64,000 nt of DNA from Methanosphaera sp. BMS (GTDB lineage Archaea > Methanobacteriota > Methanobacteria > Methanobacteriales > Methanobacteriaceae). Under the pieces are notes generated by a model. The model ran no database searches. It worked only from the letters and a program-made list of their open reading frames with translations, and was not told the origin of the DNA. The DNA is taken from positions 1,240,001 through 1,304,000 of the forward strand of contig NZ_CP014213.1 of assembly GCF_003268005.1 (NCBI RefSeq), given 5' to 3'. A program made the translations under genes and the position numbers. Shown here piece by piece: positions 33,301 through 40,368 of this stretch. Position 1 is the stretch's first letter. Each line of letters opens with the position of its first letter.

Positions 33301-36300
33301 TGTACCGTTGATTATGGTGTCTTCTGTTGTAAGTTCTATCGTAGTTTCACGTTCTCCAACATTATCAAATGTATCCTCATCGGTTGTGTATTTGTATGCA
33401 TCACTTTCTGGGTGTTCAACGGTTACCGTTACCGGAGTGATTGTTATAGGAGTAAAGTCAACCATTACTTGACCATTGCTATCTGTAGTAGCAGTTGTAT
33501 CGGCCAATACATTGCCTTCTTCATCTGTTATCACTACGTTTAGTACTTCACCGGCAACATTATCTGCCGTATCATTGGTTAATGTGATGGTTGCTGTTGC
33601 AGGTTTGTGAGCAGTTAAATCTGTACATGCAATGTCTGTGTATATGTCGAGTTTTAGAACTTCAAATTCGGTTGAATCGGTTCTTGATTTTACATATCCG
33701 TTATCAGCGTCTTCTTCGAAGTAACCTGATACTTCCACGGTTTTACCTACATGTGTATTGTTATATTGATATGTAGCAGCACCATTAGTTATGTCTACTT
33801 CTACGAATTTACCATCCACTAAGAGTAATACTGTACCGGTTACAGGATTACCTAATTCATCGGTTACGGTTATGCCAATATTTGCAGTTTCATTGATACT
33901 TACATCACTGGATGAAAGTTCAAGGTATGTTTTCATCTCTTTGATGTTCGTGAGTGTTTTATCGTCTTCATTAGCATTGTATACATCGTTTTCTGCATAG
34001 TTTACTGTTATTTCAATGTCTTCTGTGTTTAATGGTGTGAAGTCTACTGTGACTTGACCATCCTCATCGGTATATACTGTTGTTGAATTGAGTATTTCTC
34101 CATCCTGTGTTATGATTACTTCAAGTGGTTCACCTTCTGCTAGGTGACTTGTACTGTTGGATATTGTGATTGTTGCACTTGTAGGTTTATGTGCTTTAAG
34201 ATTTGATTCTGTTTGTATGTCGATTGTAGTGTTTAACCTATCTACTACAAATGAAGTTGGATCACTTTCTGAAGCTTTATAACCATTTGTTTCATTTGCA
34301 ATATATTTGGCTGATACACTTACTTCTTTGTATGTTTCTGTATCATCATATGTATATGTTGCAATACCATTTTCATCAGTTTCAATGGTTTGTGGTAAGT
34401 CTTGACCATCAATGGTAAATTGAACCTGACCTTTTACAGGATTACCTTCTGAGTCGGTAACGACAGCAGTAATGGTACTTGTACCGTTAATTGTGGTATT
34501 GGTTGCTGTTACTGCTGTAACTGTATCAATTAACAGGATAGGTGCAATTTCTTTAGTAGCCTCGGACCGGTTATATACCTCATTTTCTGGATGATCAGCA
34601 ATTACTGTAATTTCACCGCCAGTAACTGGAATGAATTTAACTTCCACTTGACCATTCTCATCGGTTACTGCTTCAATTTCAGTAGCTAATATATTGTCAT
34701 ATGCATCTTTAATTTCTATGTTAACTACTTCACCAACAACTGGTTGTCCATCATGAGTTAATGTGATTATAGCAGTTGCTTCTTTGTGAGCGGTTACATC
34801 AGAACTGTTTGTGATTTCAATATCTGTACCTAACTTTAATACGTCAAATTCGGTTGAATTAACAGGTGATTCTAAATATCCTTTAGTTTCATTTGCCATG
34901 AAGTAACCTGATATCTCTACATGTTTACCAATCTCTGTATTAGTGTATTGATATAATCCAAGTCCATCAGTTATTGGTACATCTACAAAGTTACCATCTA
35001 CACTTAATCTTACTGTACCATTAATATAATTACCATTTTCATCAGTAACTACTAGATTAATGTCACTTGTTTCATTAATTGAAACGTCAGTTGATGTAAT
35101 ATTTAATTGTGTAGGAATATGTCTGATTTTTATATCAATCTCTTTTGAAGCGTTGGATGGGTTGTAACTGTCATTTCCTGCATATGTAACAGTGATATTG
35201 TAATCGAATGTTGAATTGATCTTTATTGGAATGGATTCATATGTACCATCAGGGTTTACAGGAACCGTTAATGGCTCATTATTCCTACCAATAGTAATTA
35301 CAACTTCCACAGGATTCTCATCAGTTGAACCTATAGGATTGTCATCCTCATCTTTTAATATACCTGTGATTACTATTTCTTCACCGACATATGCTTCATC
35401 CACGGTATCCAATGTTACTGTTGTATTTTTAATGTAGTATACACGGAACTTATATGTACCGTTCAGGTAATGCTTATCTGATTTATAATCTAATCTTACA
35501 ACGTTTTCATAGTCTGTAAAGTCATCGGCAGCAAAGTCAATGGTTATCAATGAATCATCAACTTCTCCAGTGAAAAATGGAGTTTCTTCATCATTTAAGT
35601 ATGCATATACTGTACCGTTTCTTACTAAATCATTATATACTTCCCTGAGTTTGAATTCAACATCAGTTGTATTATCAGTAGCATTTACTATTACACTGAC
35701 ACCATCAGTTATTTCTGTACCATTTACTAGGTTTACATCAGGTTCATGGACAAGGGTTACGTTATAACTTAATGTATTGTTGATGTATGTGTTTCCACTC
35801 ATTGTAGGTGCACCAAAGTAATTATCTCTTGCTAACATATCACGATAATTATTAGTGTTGTTCTCAAAGTAATTGTTATTGAAAGTAACATCACCAAAGA
35901 GTGGTTCAATATTAAAGTTTTCTTCATCAACACTGTTAATAGTGTTATTAATGAACCTATTATTTTCGAATAAAGCTTCATCAAAAGCAAAAGTACCAAT
36001 AGTACCCGCTCTACCTTTACTATTAGCAAATACGCTGTTTGTTACAGTTAATGTACCTCCTTCATCCATAAATAATGCTCCATTACCTCTTGAGAAATCA
36101 TCAGGATCATCAGAAGTACTCATATTATCAACAGTCAGACCATCCATGGTGACATCACCACCAGCATTAATTAGTAGTCCACCAAACTGATCTGCATAAC
36201 CATTTCTTACTTCAGTATTTTCAACAATTAAAGTACCACTATCAACATTAAATGCTGCACCATTCATTGCAGTCATATCAGTTAACTTTGAATTTTTTAC

Positions 36301-39300
36301 TGTTGTAGTAGCATCATAATTTTCAGTATAAATGGTACCACCAAAGTATGAACTAGAATCATCTTTAAGTATCTGAACTTTAGTGATATTAACATTGTCT
36401 ATAACAACGTTTCCACCAATGTTAGCAACAGCACCACCAAAGTCACTGGCAGTTAAGTTTGTGAAATTTGTATTAGTAATATTAGTTTTACCACCATCAT
36501 TTATGATAGCTCCACCTTGTGTTAAAGCTGTAGCATTAGTAATACTGGTATTGTCAATTGTTAATGTTCCACCCTTGTTACTGAATGCTGCACCATAATC
36601 ACCAGTCATATTATATAATGATGAATTACCCATAGTTAATGTAGCCTTATTATATATGGTACCACCATACATAGCACTAGCATCATCTTTATACTTAATT
36701 TCTACATCACTAATATCAGTATCATTTATTTCAACTGTACCAGCTAAGTTAGCAACTGCACCACCGTATTGATTTGCGGTTAGATTGGTCATGGTAGTGT
36801 TGTTAATAACCGTTTTACCATCATCATTTACGATAGCTCCACCTTCACTTAATGCGTTGGTGTCATTAATGGTTGTATTGATAATGGTTAATGTTCCACC
36901 TTTGTTGCTGAATGCTGCACCGTAATCACCAGTCATGTTATTCATTGTTGAATTACCGATTGTTAATGTAGCCTTGTTATAGATTGTACCTCCATATCTG
37001 GCATCTTCATCGTCAGCTTCTGTAATTTCAACGTTTTCAATAGTGGCGTTGTTCATTGTTACTGTACCTGCTAGGTTTGCTACTGCACCACCGTATTTTT
37101 TAGCAGTTGAATTTGCGATAGTTGTATTGGTTATGTTAGTTTTACCACCATTGTTTATGATAGCTCCACCTTCACTTAAACCTTCTGTATCATTAATAGT
37201 AGTATTAATTATGGTTAAAGTAGCATCACCACCATTGTTGCTGAAAGCAGCACCATAATCACCAGTAACATTATCAATATTTGAATTTGTAATGTTTAAT
37301 GTGGCTTGATTATATATAGTACCACCATATTTGGCTGTGTCATCACCTGTGTTTACAATGAGTACATCTTCAATATTTGTATCATCAATGATAACAGTAC
37401 CAGCTAAGTTTCCTACTGCTCCACCATAGTTATTAGCAGTTACATTACCAATTGTTACATTAGTAATATTAGTTTTACCACCATCGTTAATAACAGCACC
37501 ACCATCACTTAAAGCAGTAGTGTCATTAATTGTAGTATTTTTTATAGTTAATGTACCACGTCTGTTACTGAAAGCAGCACCATAATCACCAGTCACATTA
37601 TCTATTCTTGAATTTGTAATGTTTAATGTAGCTTGGTTATATATAGTACCACCATATTTACCATCCCCACCAGTTTTAGTGATGTTAACATTTTCAATAG
37701 TAGTATCATCTATCAATACAGTACCCAATAAGTTTGATACGGCACCACCATAGTTACTAGATGTTAAATTGGTGAATGTAACATTGGTAATGTTGGTTCT
37801 ACCACCATCGTTAATAACAGCACCACCTTCAGTTAAAGCAGTGGCATTGTTAATAGTGGTATTCATTATAGTTAAAGTACCATCCATATTATTGAAAGCA
37901 GCACCATAATCACCAGTAACATTATTCATGGATGAATTACCCATAGTTAAAGTACCCATATTATAGATTGTACCACCATATTTAGCATCAGCATCTCCAG
38001 TATTTTTTATTGATACAGAGTCTATATCCGTATCATTAATTAAAACTGTTCCTGCTAAGTTAGCAACTGCACCACCATAATTTTTTGCTGTTACATTACC
38101 TACAGTAACATTCGTAATGTTTGTTCTACCATTACGGTTTACAATAGCTCCACCTTGACTTAAAGCTTCGGTATCATTTATAGTAGTATTGATAATGGTT
38201 AAATTACCAGCAATATTACTGAATGCAGCTCCGAAGTCACCAGTCATATTATTTAATGATGAGTTACCAATTGTTACATTACCTTGTTTGTTATAGATGG
38301 TTCCACCATATGCATCGTCTTGAGTTCCGGTTTTGGTGATGTTGACATTATCAACATTTAAATTGTTAATGGTTATATTACCTTCAACATTTGCTATTGC
38401 ACCACCATACTTGGCAGAGGTTAAGTTTGTCATGTTGACGTTTTTAATGTCCATCTTACCGTTATGGTTAATGATAGCTCCACCTTCAACTGATGATGTT
38501 GCATTGATGATTGTCACATTTTCAACGTTGAATACAGCCTCATTATTTAGGAATACTGCACCGTTTTCACCAGTTACATTAGTGAAATTACAGTTTCTAA
38601 CTGTTACTTGAACCGGATAAGCATAACTGTTATTTGTTTTGGTTGCCGAAATTGCTCCACCATATGCTATATTTTCTGGTTGATCTTGTATGTTAGTAAC
38701 ATTGGTCGAATTAATTAACCGGAATGTCGAATTTTCAATTAATGCTGTAGCATGATTGTAGTTTGCTATTGCACCACCATACTGGTTTGCCTCAATTCTT
38801 TCAAAGGTACAATTGATTACATGTATATTACCTCTGTTATCGATAGCTCCTCCCACATTTGCAGTTTTTTGATAATCCTCTTGACCACGTTTGATTCCAC
38901 TGGCGTTTCCATCACGGAATACTATATTTTGGATTGTGACAGTACTTCCAATAGATACACTGAGCATGTTGGTTGTCCAGTTTTTACCAGAGAACACTAT
39001 GGTTTTTCCTTCTTCTCCCATCAATGTAACAGTGATAGGTTTATTATCCGCAACATATACTGCAAAGTCTTCTGCTTCATAAACAGTTTCATGAGCAAGA
39101 TCATCACTATCATCGGCCATCATATATATGACAGAAGCCTGAGAATTACCATCTTGAACTCGTGCAAATGCCGTGTATATATCAGTCGGGTCATTTATTG
39201 TACCTGCGGCATTAGGTCTTTCATTTGCTTTAGCACCACCAGATGGCGGGTTATCCATAGTACCTACATAATGCGGTCTTACATATATGTAGTCTGGATA

Positions 39301-39609
39301 ATGATTATCCGTCGGCGTCTGTTTTATGTTCTTACTATGCGTCGTATCTGTTTGTTGTATTTCATTATTCGTATTTCTCGTATTCTTTTCTTCATAGTTT
39401 TCTTTCTTTATTTCATTCGTCTTCGTATTGCTTACTGTTTCTTCTACATCACGTGTCACTTGGACAGATGTTGTATCGGAAACCACCTTTTGTTCAATAC
39501 TTGTCTGATTTCCATCATCTACGCTTGCAGCACTTAATGCTGTTATTCCCAAGAGTAGTATCATGGTTATCGAGATAAATATCAAACTCGATTTCACATG
39601 AAACTTCAA
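18337..39609 (-). CDS. giant adhesin-like protein, beta-helix head and Ig-domain stalk
   Basis: A 7,090-residue secreted protein in one uninterrupted frame. Residues 1-28 are a signal peptide (hydrophobic core LIFISITMILLLGITAL). Residues 30-100 are a Ser/Thr/Asn/Lys linker. Residues about 130-1280 form a right-handed parallel beta-helix with six or more repeats of 107-110 residues (motifs YGGTIYN, GDYGAAFSN, SEGGAIIN) and dense N-x-T/S sequons. Residues 1290 to about 6000 are several dozen acidic Ig-like domains of two alternating types, DVSINGTSxI...GNPVxGT and VTAHxPTSATITV. The last 1,000 residues are shorter Ig-like domains and a closing module pair shared with the 812-residue adhesin. 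No LPxTG, C-terminal membrane helix or pseudomurein-binding repeat. Start TTG at 39609, supported by GGAGG at 39618-39622 with 8-nt spacing. Confidence 0.93.
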   Translation of the reverse strand: MKFHVKSSLIFISITMILLLGITALSAASVDDGNQTSIEQKVVSDTTSVQVTRDVEETVSNTKTNEIKKENYEEKNTRNTNNEIQQTDTTHSKNIKQTPTDNHYPDYIYVRPHYVGTMDNPPSGGAKANERPNAAGTINDPTDIYTAFARVQDGNSQASVIYMMADDSDDLAHETVYEAEDFAVYVADNKPITVTLMGEEGKTIVFSGKNWTTNMLSVSIGSTVTIQNIVFRDGNASGIKRGQEDYQKTANVGGAIDNRGNIHVINCTFERIEANQYGGAIANYNHATALIENSTFRLINSTNVTNIQDQPENIAYGGAISATKTNNSYAYPVQVTVRNCNFTNVTGENGAVFLNNEAVFNVENVTIINATSSVEGGAIINHNGKMDIKNVNMTNLTSAKYGGAIANVEGNITINNLNVDNVNITKTGTQDDAYGGTIYNKQGNVTIGNSSLNNMTGDFGAAFSNIAGNLTIINTTINDTEALSQGGAIVNRNGRTNITNVTVGNVTAKNYGGAVANLAGTVLINDTDIDSVSIKNTGDADAKYGGTIYNMGTLTMGNSSMNNVTGDYGAAFNNMDGTLTIMNTTINNATALTEGGAVINDGGRTNITNVTFTNLTSSNYGGAVSNLLGTVLIDDTTIENVNITKTGGDGKYGGTIYNQATLNITNSRIDNVTGDYGAAFSNRRGTLTIKNTTINDTTALSDGGAVINDGGKTNITNVTIGNVTANNYGGAVGNLAGTVIIDDTNIEDVLIVNTGDDTAKYGGTIYNQATLNITNSNIDNVTGDYGAAFSNNGGDATLTIINTTINDTEGLSEGGAIINNGGKTNITNTTIANSTAKKYGGAVANLAGTVTMNNATIENVEITEADDEDARYGGTIYNKATLTIGNSTMNNMTGDYGAAFSNKGGTLTIINTTINDTNALSEGGAIVNDDGKTVINNTTMTNLTANQYGGAVANLAGTVEINDTDISDVEIKYKDDASAMYGGTIYNKATLTMGNSSLYNMTGDYGAAFSNKGGTLTIDNTSITNATALTQGGAIINDGGKTNITNTNFTNLTASDFGGAVANIGGNVVIDNVNITKVQILKDDSSSYFGGTIYTENYDATTTVKNSKLTDMTAMNGAAFNVDSGTLIVENTEVRNGYADQFGGLLINAGGDVTMDGLTVDNMSTSDDPDDFSRGNGALFMDEGGTLTVTNSVFANSKGRAGTIGTFAFDEALFENNRFINNTINSVDEENFNIEPLFGDVTFNNNYFENNTNNYRDMLARDNYFGAPTMSGNTYINNTLSYNVTLVHEPDVNLVNGTEITDGVSVIVNATDNTTDVEFKLREVYNDLVRNGTVYAYLNDEETPFFTGEVDDSLITIDFAADDFTDYENVVRLDYKSDKHYLNGTYKFRVYYIKNTTVTLDTVDEAYVGEEIVITGILKDEDDNPIGSTDENPVEVVITIGRNNEPLTVPVNPDGTYESIPIKINSTFDYNITVTYAGNDSYNPSNASKEIDIKIRHIPTQLNITSTDVSINETSDINLVVTDENGNYINGTVRLSVDGNFVDVPITDGLGLYQYTNTEIGKHVEISGYFMANETKGYLESPVNSTEFDVLKLGTDIEITNSSDVTAHKEATAIITLTHDGQPVVGEVVNIEIKDAYDNILATEIEAVTDENGQVEVKFIPVTGGEITVIADHPENEVYNRSEATKEIAPILLIDTVTAVTATNTTINGTSTITAVVTDSEGNPVKGQVQFTIDGQDLPQTIETDENGIATYTYDDTETYKEVSVSAKYIANETNGYKASESDPTSFVVDRLNTTIDIQTESNLKAHKPTSATITISNSTSHLAEGEPLEVIITQDGEILNSTTVYTDEDGQVTVDFTPLNTEDIEITVNYAENDVYNANEDDKTLTNIKEMKTYLELSSSDVSINETANIGITVTDELGNPVTGTVLLLVDGKFVEVDITNGAATYQYNNTHVGKTVEVSGYFEEDADNGYVKSRTDSTEFEVLKLDIYTDIACTDLTAHKPATATITLTNDTADNVAGEVLNVVITDEEGNVLADTTATTDSNGQVMVDFTPITITPVTVTVEHPESDAYKYTTDEDTFDNVGERETTIELTTEDTIINGTSTITVVVTDDEGNPVVGETVELTIEGIDEPVPVVTDENGVATYTYDKTEISKTVSVTAELVAGDGYAESEAGPETFKVDKLNTTIDIDPATPVVAHKESSADITVSCEDQPLPAGEQVKVTVMQNGEAIATETLTTDENGQVTIDFTPQTADDIEIIVEYDGNDDYYYGTQDSTTVSSIKPIDTVMTITADDVSINGTAVINVEVVDAEGNPATGTAILTVDGQLVEVPVDNGHGEIQYTNTSVGKNVPVTGYFADNVTNGYIRSPVTSDDFDVLKLPIDITLEVSQDLTANEPATATVTLTNDTEKQVVVPGEEVTVVITDEDGNVLANVTATTDDAGQVVVDFTPEDSGKITVEVTHPENDVYQYADNKDEATGEYPTFSVDAKEITLEVTPLDDIKINETNNIEIVVTDEDGNPVEGVPVKVTIDDGTGEPIVVTIPTGEDGTITIPYDDTEEGKTVSVTADVAEDGYDLSDESSTSDEFKVDKLTPTINIVPEDDVTAHKTTSAEITITTLEGIIPVGETVTVTVTQGDNEDTLFEQDITLSYDGKFTIMFTPETTEEINIKVTFDETPQYYSAEQPATITGVESIGTHVEITPIDDTVIGGTTPIEVVVTDEFGNPVAGVEVELTIVNEDGEEETITIGPTYENGVATVPYTNTTVGKNVTVTAKVLADEDNGYAESEPSEPDTFEVAKKDTTIEIVPERPVTAHEETSATITVTSDDEPLPEGTEIKVTITQNGIPLNQTTATIDANGQVTVQYTPVNTDDVEIKVEYEGDDVYNEAENTAIVNNIKPIDTVMTISTDDVSINDTAVINVEVVDANGKPVTGTAIITVDGQLVEVPVDNGHGEYQYTNTSVGKNVTVTGYFADNVTNGYIRSPVTSDEFEVKKLDLTIDIEVPERVIAHTDYTATITLTNETDDNVPGEEVIVVIKDGAGNVLANVTAVTDADGKVYVDFTPVTAASDSKITITVEHPESDAYNEKEASKEITDVNAIGTHIVNLAAEDTIINGTSIITATVLTDFTDEPVAGVNVTFTFEVEGQEPVKVNVTTDENGMVVYTYTDTEEGKHVDVSAAAQNDWVNGYGASGIANDEFEVAKLETTIDIDYEDGITAHRPTNVTVTVSTEEGSVPVGETVNVIITQDNEELYNGEGTLDENGQVVIPFTPINTEDIEVRVIFDETPQYKDIDADDVITPVEAMGIVMNVTAENTTINGTSNITVTLTDEDGNPLNGTVNITIPGLDEPIPVEVVNGTGSIIYEDTDEGKVIDVTAELVEPVDGYDPVEPVVVPLEVAKLDTTIEIVPESPVKAHEPTSANITVYNDTSALAAGEEVTVIIKQGDIVLVNDTFVTNDDGTVTVDYTPENTDDVTITAVFNETPVYNSAEAETTIGNIKSTNTYLNITSEDVSINGTSHITLNVTDEEGNPVNGTATLIVDGQIVEVDVVEGSAVYEYNNTQVGKNVTVTGYFDADPEAGYLKSNVNTTTFEVEKLPIDITLEVSQDLTAHEPATATVTLTNDTEKQVVVPGEEVTVVITDEDGNVLANVTATTDDAGQVVVDFTPEDSGKITVEVTHPENDVYQYADNKDEATGEYPTFDVDTKEITLEVTQLDDIKINETNNVEIVVTDEDGNPVEGVPVKVTIDDGTGEPIVVTITTGEDGTITIPYDDTEEGKTVSVTAEVAEDGYDLSDESSTSDEFDVEKLPVIIDIVPEDEVTAHVPTTATITVTTEEGSIPVGETVSVVITQDDEELFNDEVTLDENGQVVIPFTPENMEEIEILVIFDETPQYYDGEESATITDIDAIGTHVVIAPIDDTTIGGKTPIEVTVTDDEGNPVAGVKVNLTIVNEDGQEDTITIGPTDENGKATVDYTNTTVGKNVTVTATVLADEDNGYAESEPSEPDTFEVAKKDTTIEIVPERPVTAHEETSATITLTSDGEALPEGEPVVVVIKQGDTVLYDSSEEAEPLTIDENGQVTVSYMPENTDDVVITVEYEGSPVYNEAENTATVGNVKSTNTYLNITSEDVSINGTSHIRLNVTDEEGNPVTGTVMLTVDGNLVEVELESDGTAVYEYNDTHVGKDVTVTGYYVGDSEAGYLKSSVNSTTFEVSKLPIDITLEVSQDLTAHEPATATVTLTNDTEKQVVVPGEEVTVVITDEDGNVLANVTATTDDAGQVVVDFTPEDSGKITVEVTHPENDVYQYADNKDEATGEYPTFDVDTKEITLEVTQLDDIKINETNNVEIVVTDEDGNPVEGVPVKVTIDDGTGEPIVVTITTGEDGTITIPYDDTEEGKTVSVTAEVAEDGYDLSDESSTSDEFDVEKLPVIIDIVPEDEVTAHVPTTATITVTTEEGSIPVGETVSVVITQDDEELFNDEVTLDENGQVVIPFTPENMEEIEILVIFDETPQYYDGEESATITDIDAIGTHVVIAPIDDTTIGGKTPIEVTVTDDEGNPVAGVKVNLTIVNEDGEEDTITIGPTDENGMTTVDYTNTTVGKNVTVTAKVLADEDNGYAESEPSEPDTFEVAKLDTTIEIEPESPITANKETSATITLSSDGVLLPNQKVEVTVTQNGIPVPIKQPADDLVTDEDGKLVIDFTPINTDDVVITVTYEGDDVYNPSENSATVGNIKSIGTNLNITSEDVSINHTSHITLNVTDDEGKPVSGTVVLTIDGNLVEVETNDEGIAVYDYTNTTVGKTVTVTGYFEADPENGYLKSKVNSTTFEVEKLPIYMDLEVSSDLTAHVPATATVTLTNDTDKTVVVPGEEVTVVITDEAGNVLANVTAVTNDRGQLVVDFTPVTDGTVTIDVVHPENDVYLECTAMAENSVAQIKTTIELEEPEDTIINGTTDVKVIVTDELGNPVIGQIVGLTFEDEKGNIEAVTVTTDENGEAVYVYDNTKEGKVVEVTAALVANDDGYATSETDEPEEFTVEKLNVIIDIAPEDDVTAHRPTNATISVSTEEGSIPVGETVSVIVTQGDIELFNDEVELDENGQVVIPFTPENTDDIEITVIFDETPQYNDGEETEIIDDVEAMGINMTVTAENTTINGTSVITINLTDEDGNPISGTVEVTIPGEDEPRIVAVDETGIATIEYIDTKEGKNVTITAELTEPTEGYEEVEPVDVTFEVAKLDTTMEIVAESPIKAHEPTSATITVSNETSTLSAGETVNVTVKQGDTVLVDNMSFTTDENGAVDVPFVPVNTDDIVISAVFDETPVYLASDAETTIGNIKSTNTYLNITSEDVSINGTSHITVNVTDEEGNPVTGTVVLIVDGQMVEVETNDEGIAVYDYTNTTVGKEVTVTGYFEADPENGYLKSKTNSTTFEVEKLDITIDIDAPEELTAHVPATVVITLTNETEDNVAGEEVTVTITDEAGNVLAEVTAKTNDAGQVTVDFTPVTTEPVTINVVHPENDVYIEAIAGTVILDVNAMGTNVEITPVDDTAINGTTPVEVVVTDELGYPVAGATVELTFDDGTGEPKVETVTTDTEGKAVYVYDDTEDGKTVEVSAKVLADEDNGYAESEPDTDEFDVDKLDVIIDIAPEDDVTAHRPTNATITVSTEEGSIPVGETVSVIVTQGDIELFNDEVELDENGQVVIPFTPENTDDIEITVIFDETPQYNDGEETEIIEDVGAMGINMTVTAENTTINGTSIVTINLTDEDGNPLDGTVLITIPGVDEPVPVEVKDGIGTYEFKDTEEGKNVTITAELTEPTEGYEEVEPVDVTIEIAKRETTIVIEPDAPVTAHKPTSAVITVSNETSTLPAGETVSVVVTQDGKEIASGNLTTDENGQVTIPYTPFNAEHIDIVAVYNETPVYLGADNATEVVNVKYMPTFINITSNDVIINGTSNIKVNVTDELGNPVNGTVLLIVDGDIVEVDITEGSGLYEYTNTTVGKNVTITGYYVENTTNAYLKSEYNNTSFEVAKLNTTVKATVTNATVTNVTIDVKVDGKDTTGKVLSGKVEVFVDDVKVGEGEVVDGVARNIKLDIDEVGKYTFNIKYDGNDVFNGNETTLKDVKVTKINTTTTLEVVNNTAGNVTIEAEVLDVNGNKVPNGTVTIQATGPDGKTQTIGQAEVHDGIATVVTNLNKEGKYNFTAAYNGTDKYLPSKSAKVPEEIVGRTATVNASVVNDTLNKTVIGVTLTDDTTGKPIPNAPVEIYDENGTKVGEGKTDKNGNANITANVPVGPEELTIVYPGNDTYNTTNTTAKVDVKPRPTKTTAQVTNKTAGNVTVKATVTDKQNGKPVTNGPVDIVAVDKYGNEKIIGNGVLNGTNTVSIVTGIDEIGDYNITAKYKGNENYTESQSSLIPTKVVGRKATITPKVTNSTLGNTTVNVTLTDPATGEPIPNAPITVKLPNGTEIPATTDSNGSVVVPVDLPVGKQNVVINYPGNETYSPAKVTVPIDVAKRPTKTTGKVTNRTAGNVTITANVTDKTTGESIPNGPVTATVDGKVVGKGTVKDGVATIVTNITDKGKYNITLDYGGNKNFTNSSATIKNVDVVGRKSAMNATVNNNTVGNASVNVTLTDPVTGKPLANAPVEIYDENGKKVGEGKTDKNGNAVIPVNVPAGRTKLNVTSPGDSTYAPVSKSVTMDAKLNVNITIQPINTVKINKTYLINATVKDSYGNLVKEGNVQLFVNGTDIGTVKLTNGTIYKNYSNKQNGIYPVEARYLGTSKYNKDTDNTTVEVIKLETRVDLNDMEAVIGDTIEFVAKVTDENNHKVTEGTVVIKLNGVTLKDANGTPVSAKVENGVAKVKFTVPLSWRGSSYNITAVYSGTNRIYEASRGGPNKLTMKYRTANINLAVSPGTSSMDKTVKFIATVTDNSTKAKLQNGVVIFKLNGQTLKDASGNPIQVQVVNGQAVFNYTVPDGMKARNYTINATYSYKDFYGAKANATLTIEAVDTHFNVTATVSNGKLSIKGKLLDPSNHTTVGTTTSCIKINGETYGKDSGTSTFAIVNGTVDITVDIPTKFANTTIRTLEMVAGATYAYNACRQNITDIKVQ
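22155..22735. repeat. intragenic repeat, pair A copy 1
   Basis: Closely matches 23949-24529 (offset 1,794 bp, 598 codons), near-identical in its outer parts with a more diverged middle (about 22241-22360). Encodes two to three Ig-like domains. Confidence 0.75.
23949..24529. repeat. intragenic repeat, pair A copy 2
   Basis: Second copy of the 22155-22735 segment. The offset is a whole number of codons, so the reading frame is kept. Confidence 0.75.
25751..26988. repeat. intragenic long repeat B copy 1
   Basis: About 1.24 kb repeated at 27602-28839. By eye, 25913-26988 has no mismatch to 27764-28839; the first 160 bp carry scattered substitutions. Offset 1,851 bp (617 codons). Confidence 0.85.
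27602..28839. repeat. intragenic long repeat B copy 2
   Basis: Second copy of the 25751-26988 segment. The boundary at 28839 is sharp: both copies read GGTAACTT and then diverge. Confidence 0.85.
31858..32475. repeat. intragenic long repeat B, diverged third copy
   Basis: Matches 26371-26988 at an offset of 5,487 bp (1,829 codons, three times 1,829 bp), with scattered third-position substitutions. Confidence 0.75.
36200..38520. repeat. tandem beta-helix repeats of about 325 bp
   Basis: The word encoding GDYGAAF(S/N)N recurs near 36589, 36910, 37240, 37569, 37890 and 38218, a spacing of 320-330 bp. Each unit also carries GGTIYN, GGAI and N-rich strands, so these are diverged tandem repeats inside the giant gene. 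Confidence 0.8.
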
Positions 39610-39632
39610 GGTGTTATCCTCCTTGATATATA

Positions 39633-39656
39633 GTAACTAATTAAAAAATTAATTAC
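39633..39656. promoter_or_regulatory. AT-rich dyad in the giant gene leader
   Basis: TAATTAA, AAAA, TTAATTA at 39638-39655, inside GTAA...TTAC, 24-47 bp upstream of the TTG start. Possibly an operator or leader hairpin. In such AT-rich DNA it may be chance. Confidence 0.3.
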
Positions 39657-39681
39657 ATTATATATTATGTGAATTTATGAA

Positions 39682-39689
39682 TATATAAA
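39682..39689 (-). promoter_or_regulatory. candidate TATA box of the giant adhesin gene
   Basis: On the minus strand this reads TTTATATA, a consensus archaeal box A, about 73 bp upstream of the TTG start. A start point 25 bp downstream gives a leader of roughly 50 nt. Confidence 0.45.
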
Positions 39690-40368
39690 TAATGGCATAT
39701 CAAAAAACATTGATATATTGATTTATTTAAACATTAAACAAGAAATAATCCTTAGATTTTATTGGATGTAATACACCGGATTCAGAGAAATAATGAAATT
39801 TGTTTATTTATTTTGATAATTATGATGGATTTTTTTATATAATATTATTTTAAAAATAGCATTATTTATAAATTTTATTATAAATATCATTTTGTATTAC
39901 ATAAATATTATTATAAATATCATGATATTAGATTATTTTGTATAATATTAAAGAGACATATACTAATTTTGTTTAAAATATACAATGTTTAATATAAAAT
40001 GAAAGAATAATGATTAGTAATGACAGTTAATCATAATGATAATTACCATTATTTTTATTTTTTAATGAAACATTATGATTTTTTTTAGAAAATTATGATA
40101 ATTTACATAAAAATAAATTATTTATTAACCTATTAATCCTAACAATTACAAATAGTTATTAATTGACATTGAAAATATGACAAAACATGATTAACAAATG
40201 TTGTAAAAATAACCAAAGATGATAAATCTTAGTTTGGTAATAATAGTACCAATCAATTGATTTTTCAAAATAAAAATAAAAAAAATATAAAAATTTTTTT
40301 TGGGGGTCAGTTGATTAATGTATTTTTAGATTCGTGTTTCTAATTATATATTATATTGTATGTTATAT

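Larger units (their letters stand above)
39610..40368. other. intergenic region upstream of the giant gene
   Basis: About 760 bp, very AT-rich, between the S27ae stop and the giant adhesin start (both minus). It holds the adhesin promoter and a probable terminator for the ribosomal cluster (A-rich runs at 40268-40300). No frame or RNA gene is seen. Confidence 0.5.

Noticed and set aside
20682-39537. Many plus-strand frames of 60-260 codons inside the giant gene
   Set aside because: They are antisense shadows of a repetitive, low-stop-codon frame; they copy its repeat structure and have no SD or known domains.
18337-39609. Interpretation of the tandem repeats as CRISPR or satellite DNA
   Set aside because: Repeats keep one protein frame, vary at third positions and encode Ig-like or beta-helix domains.
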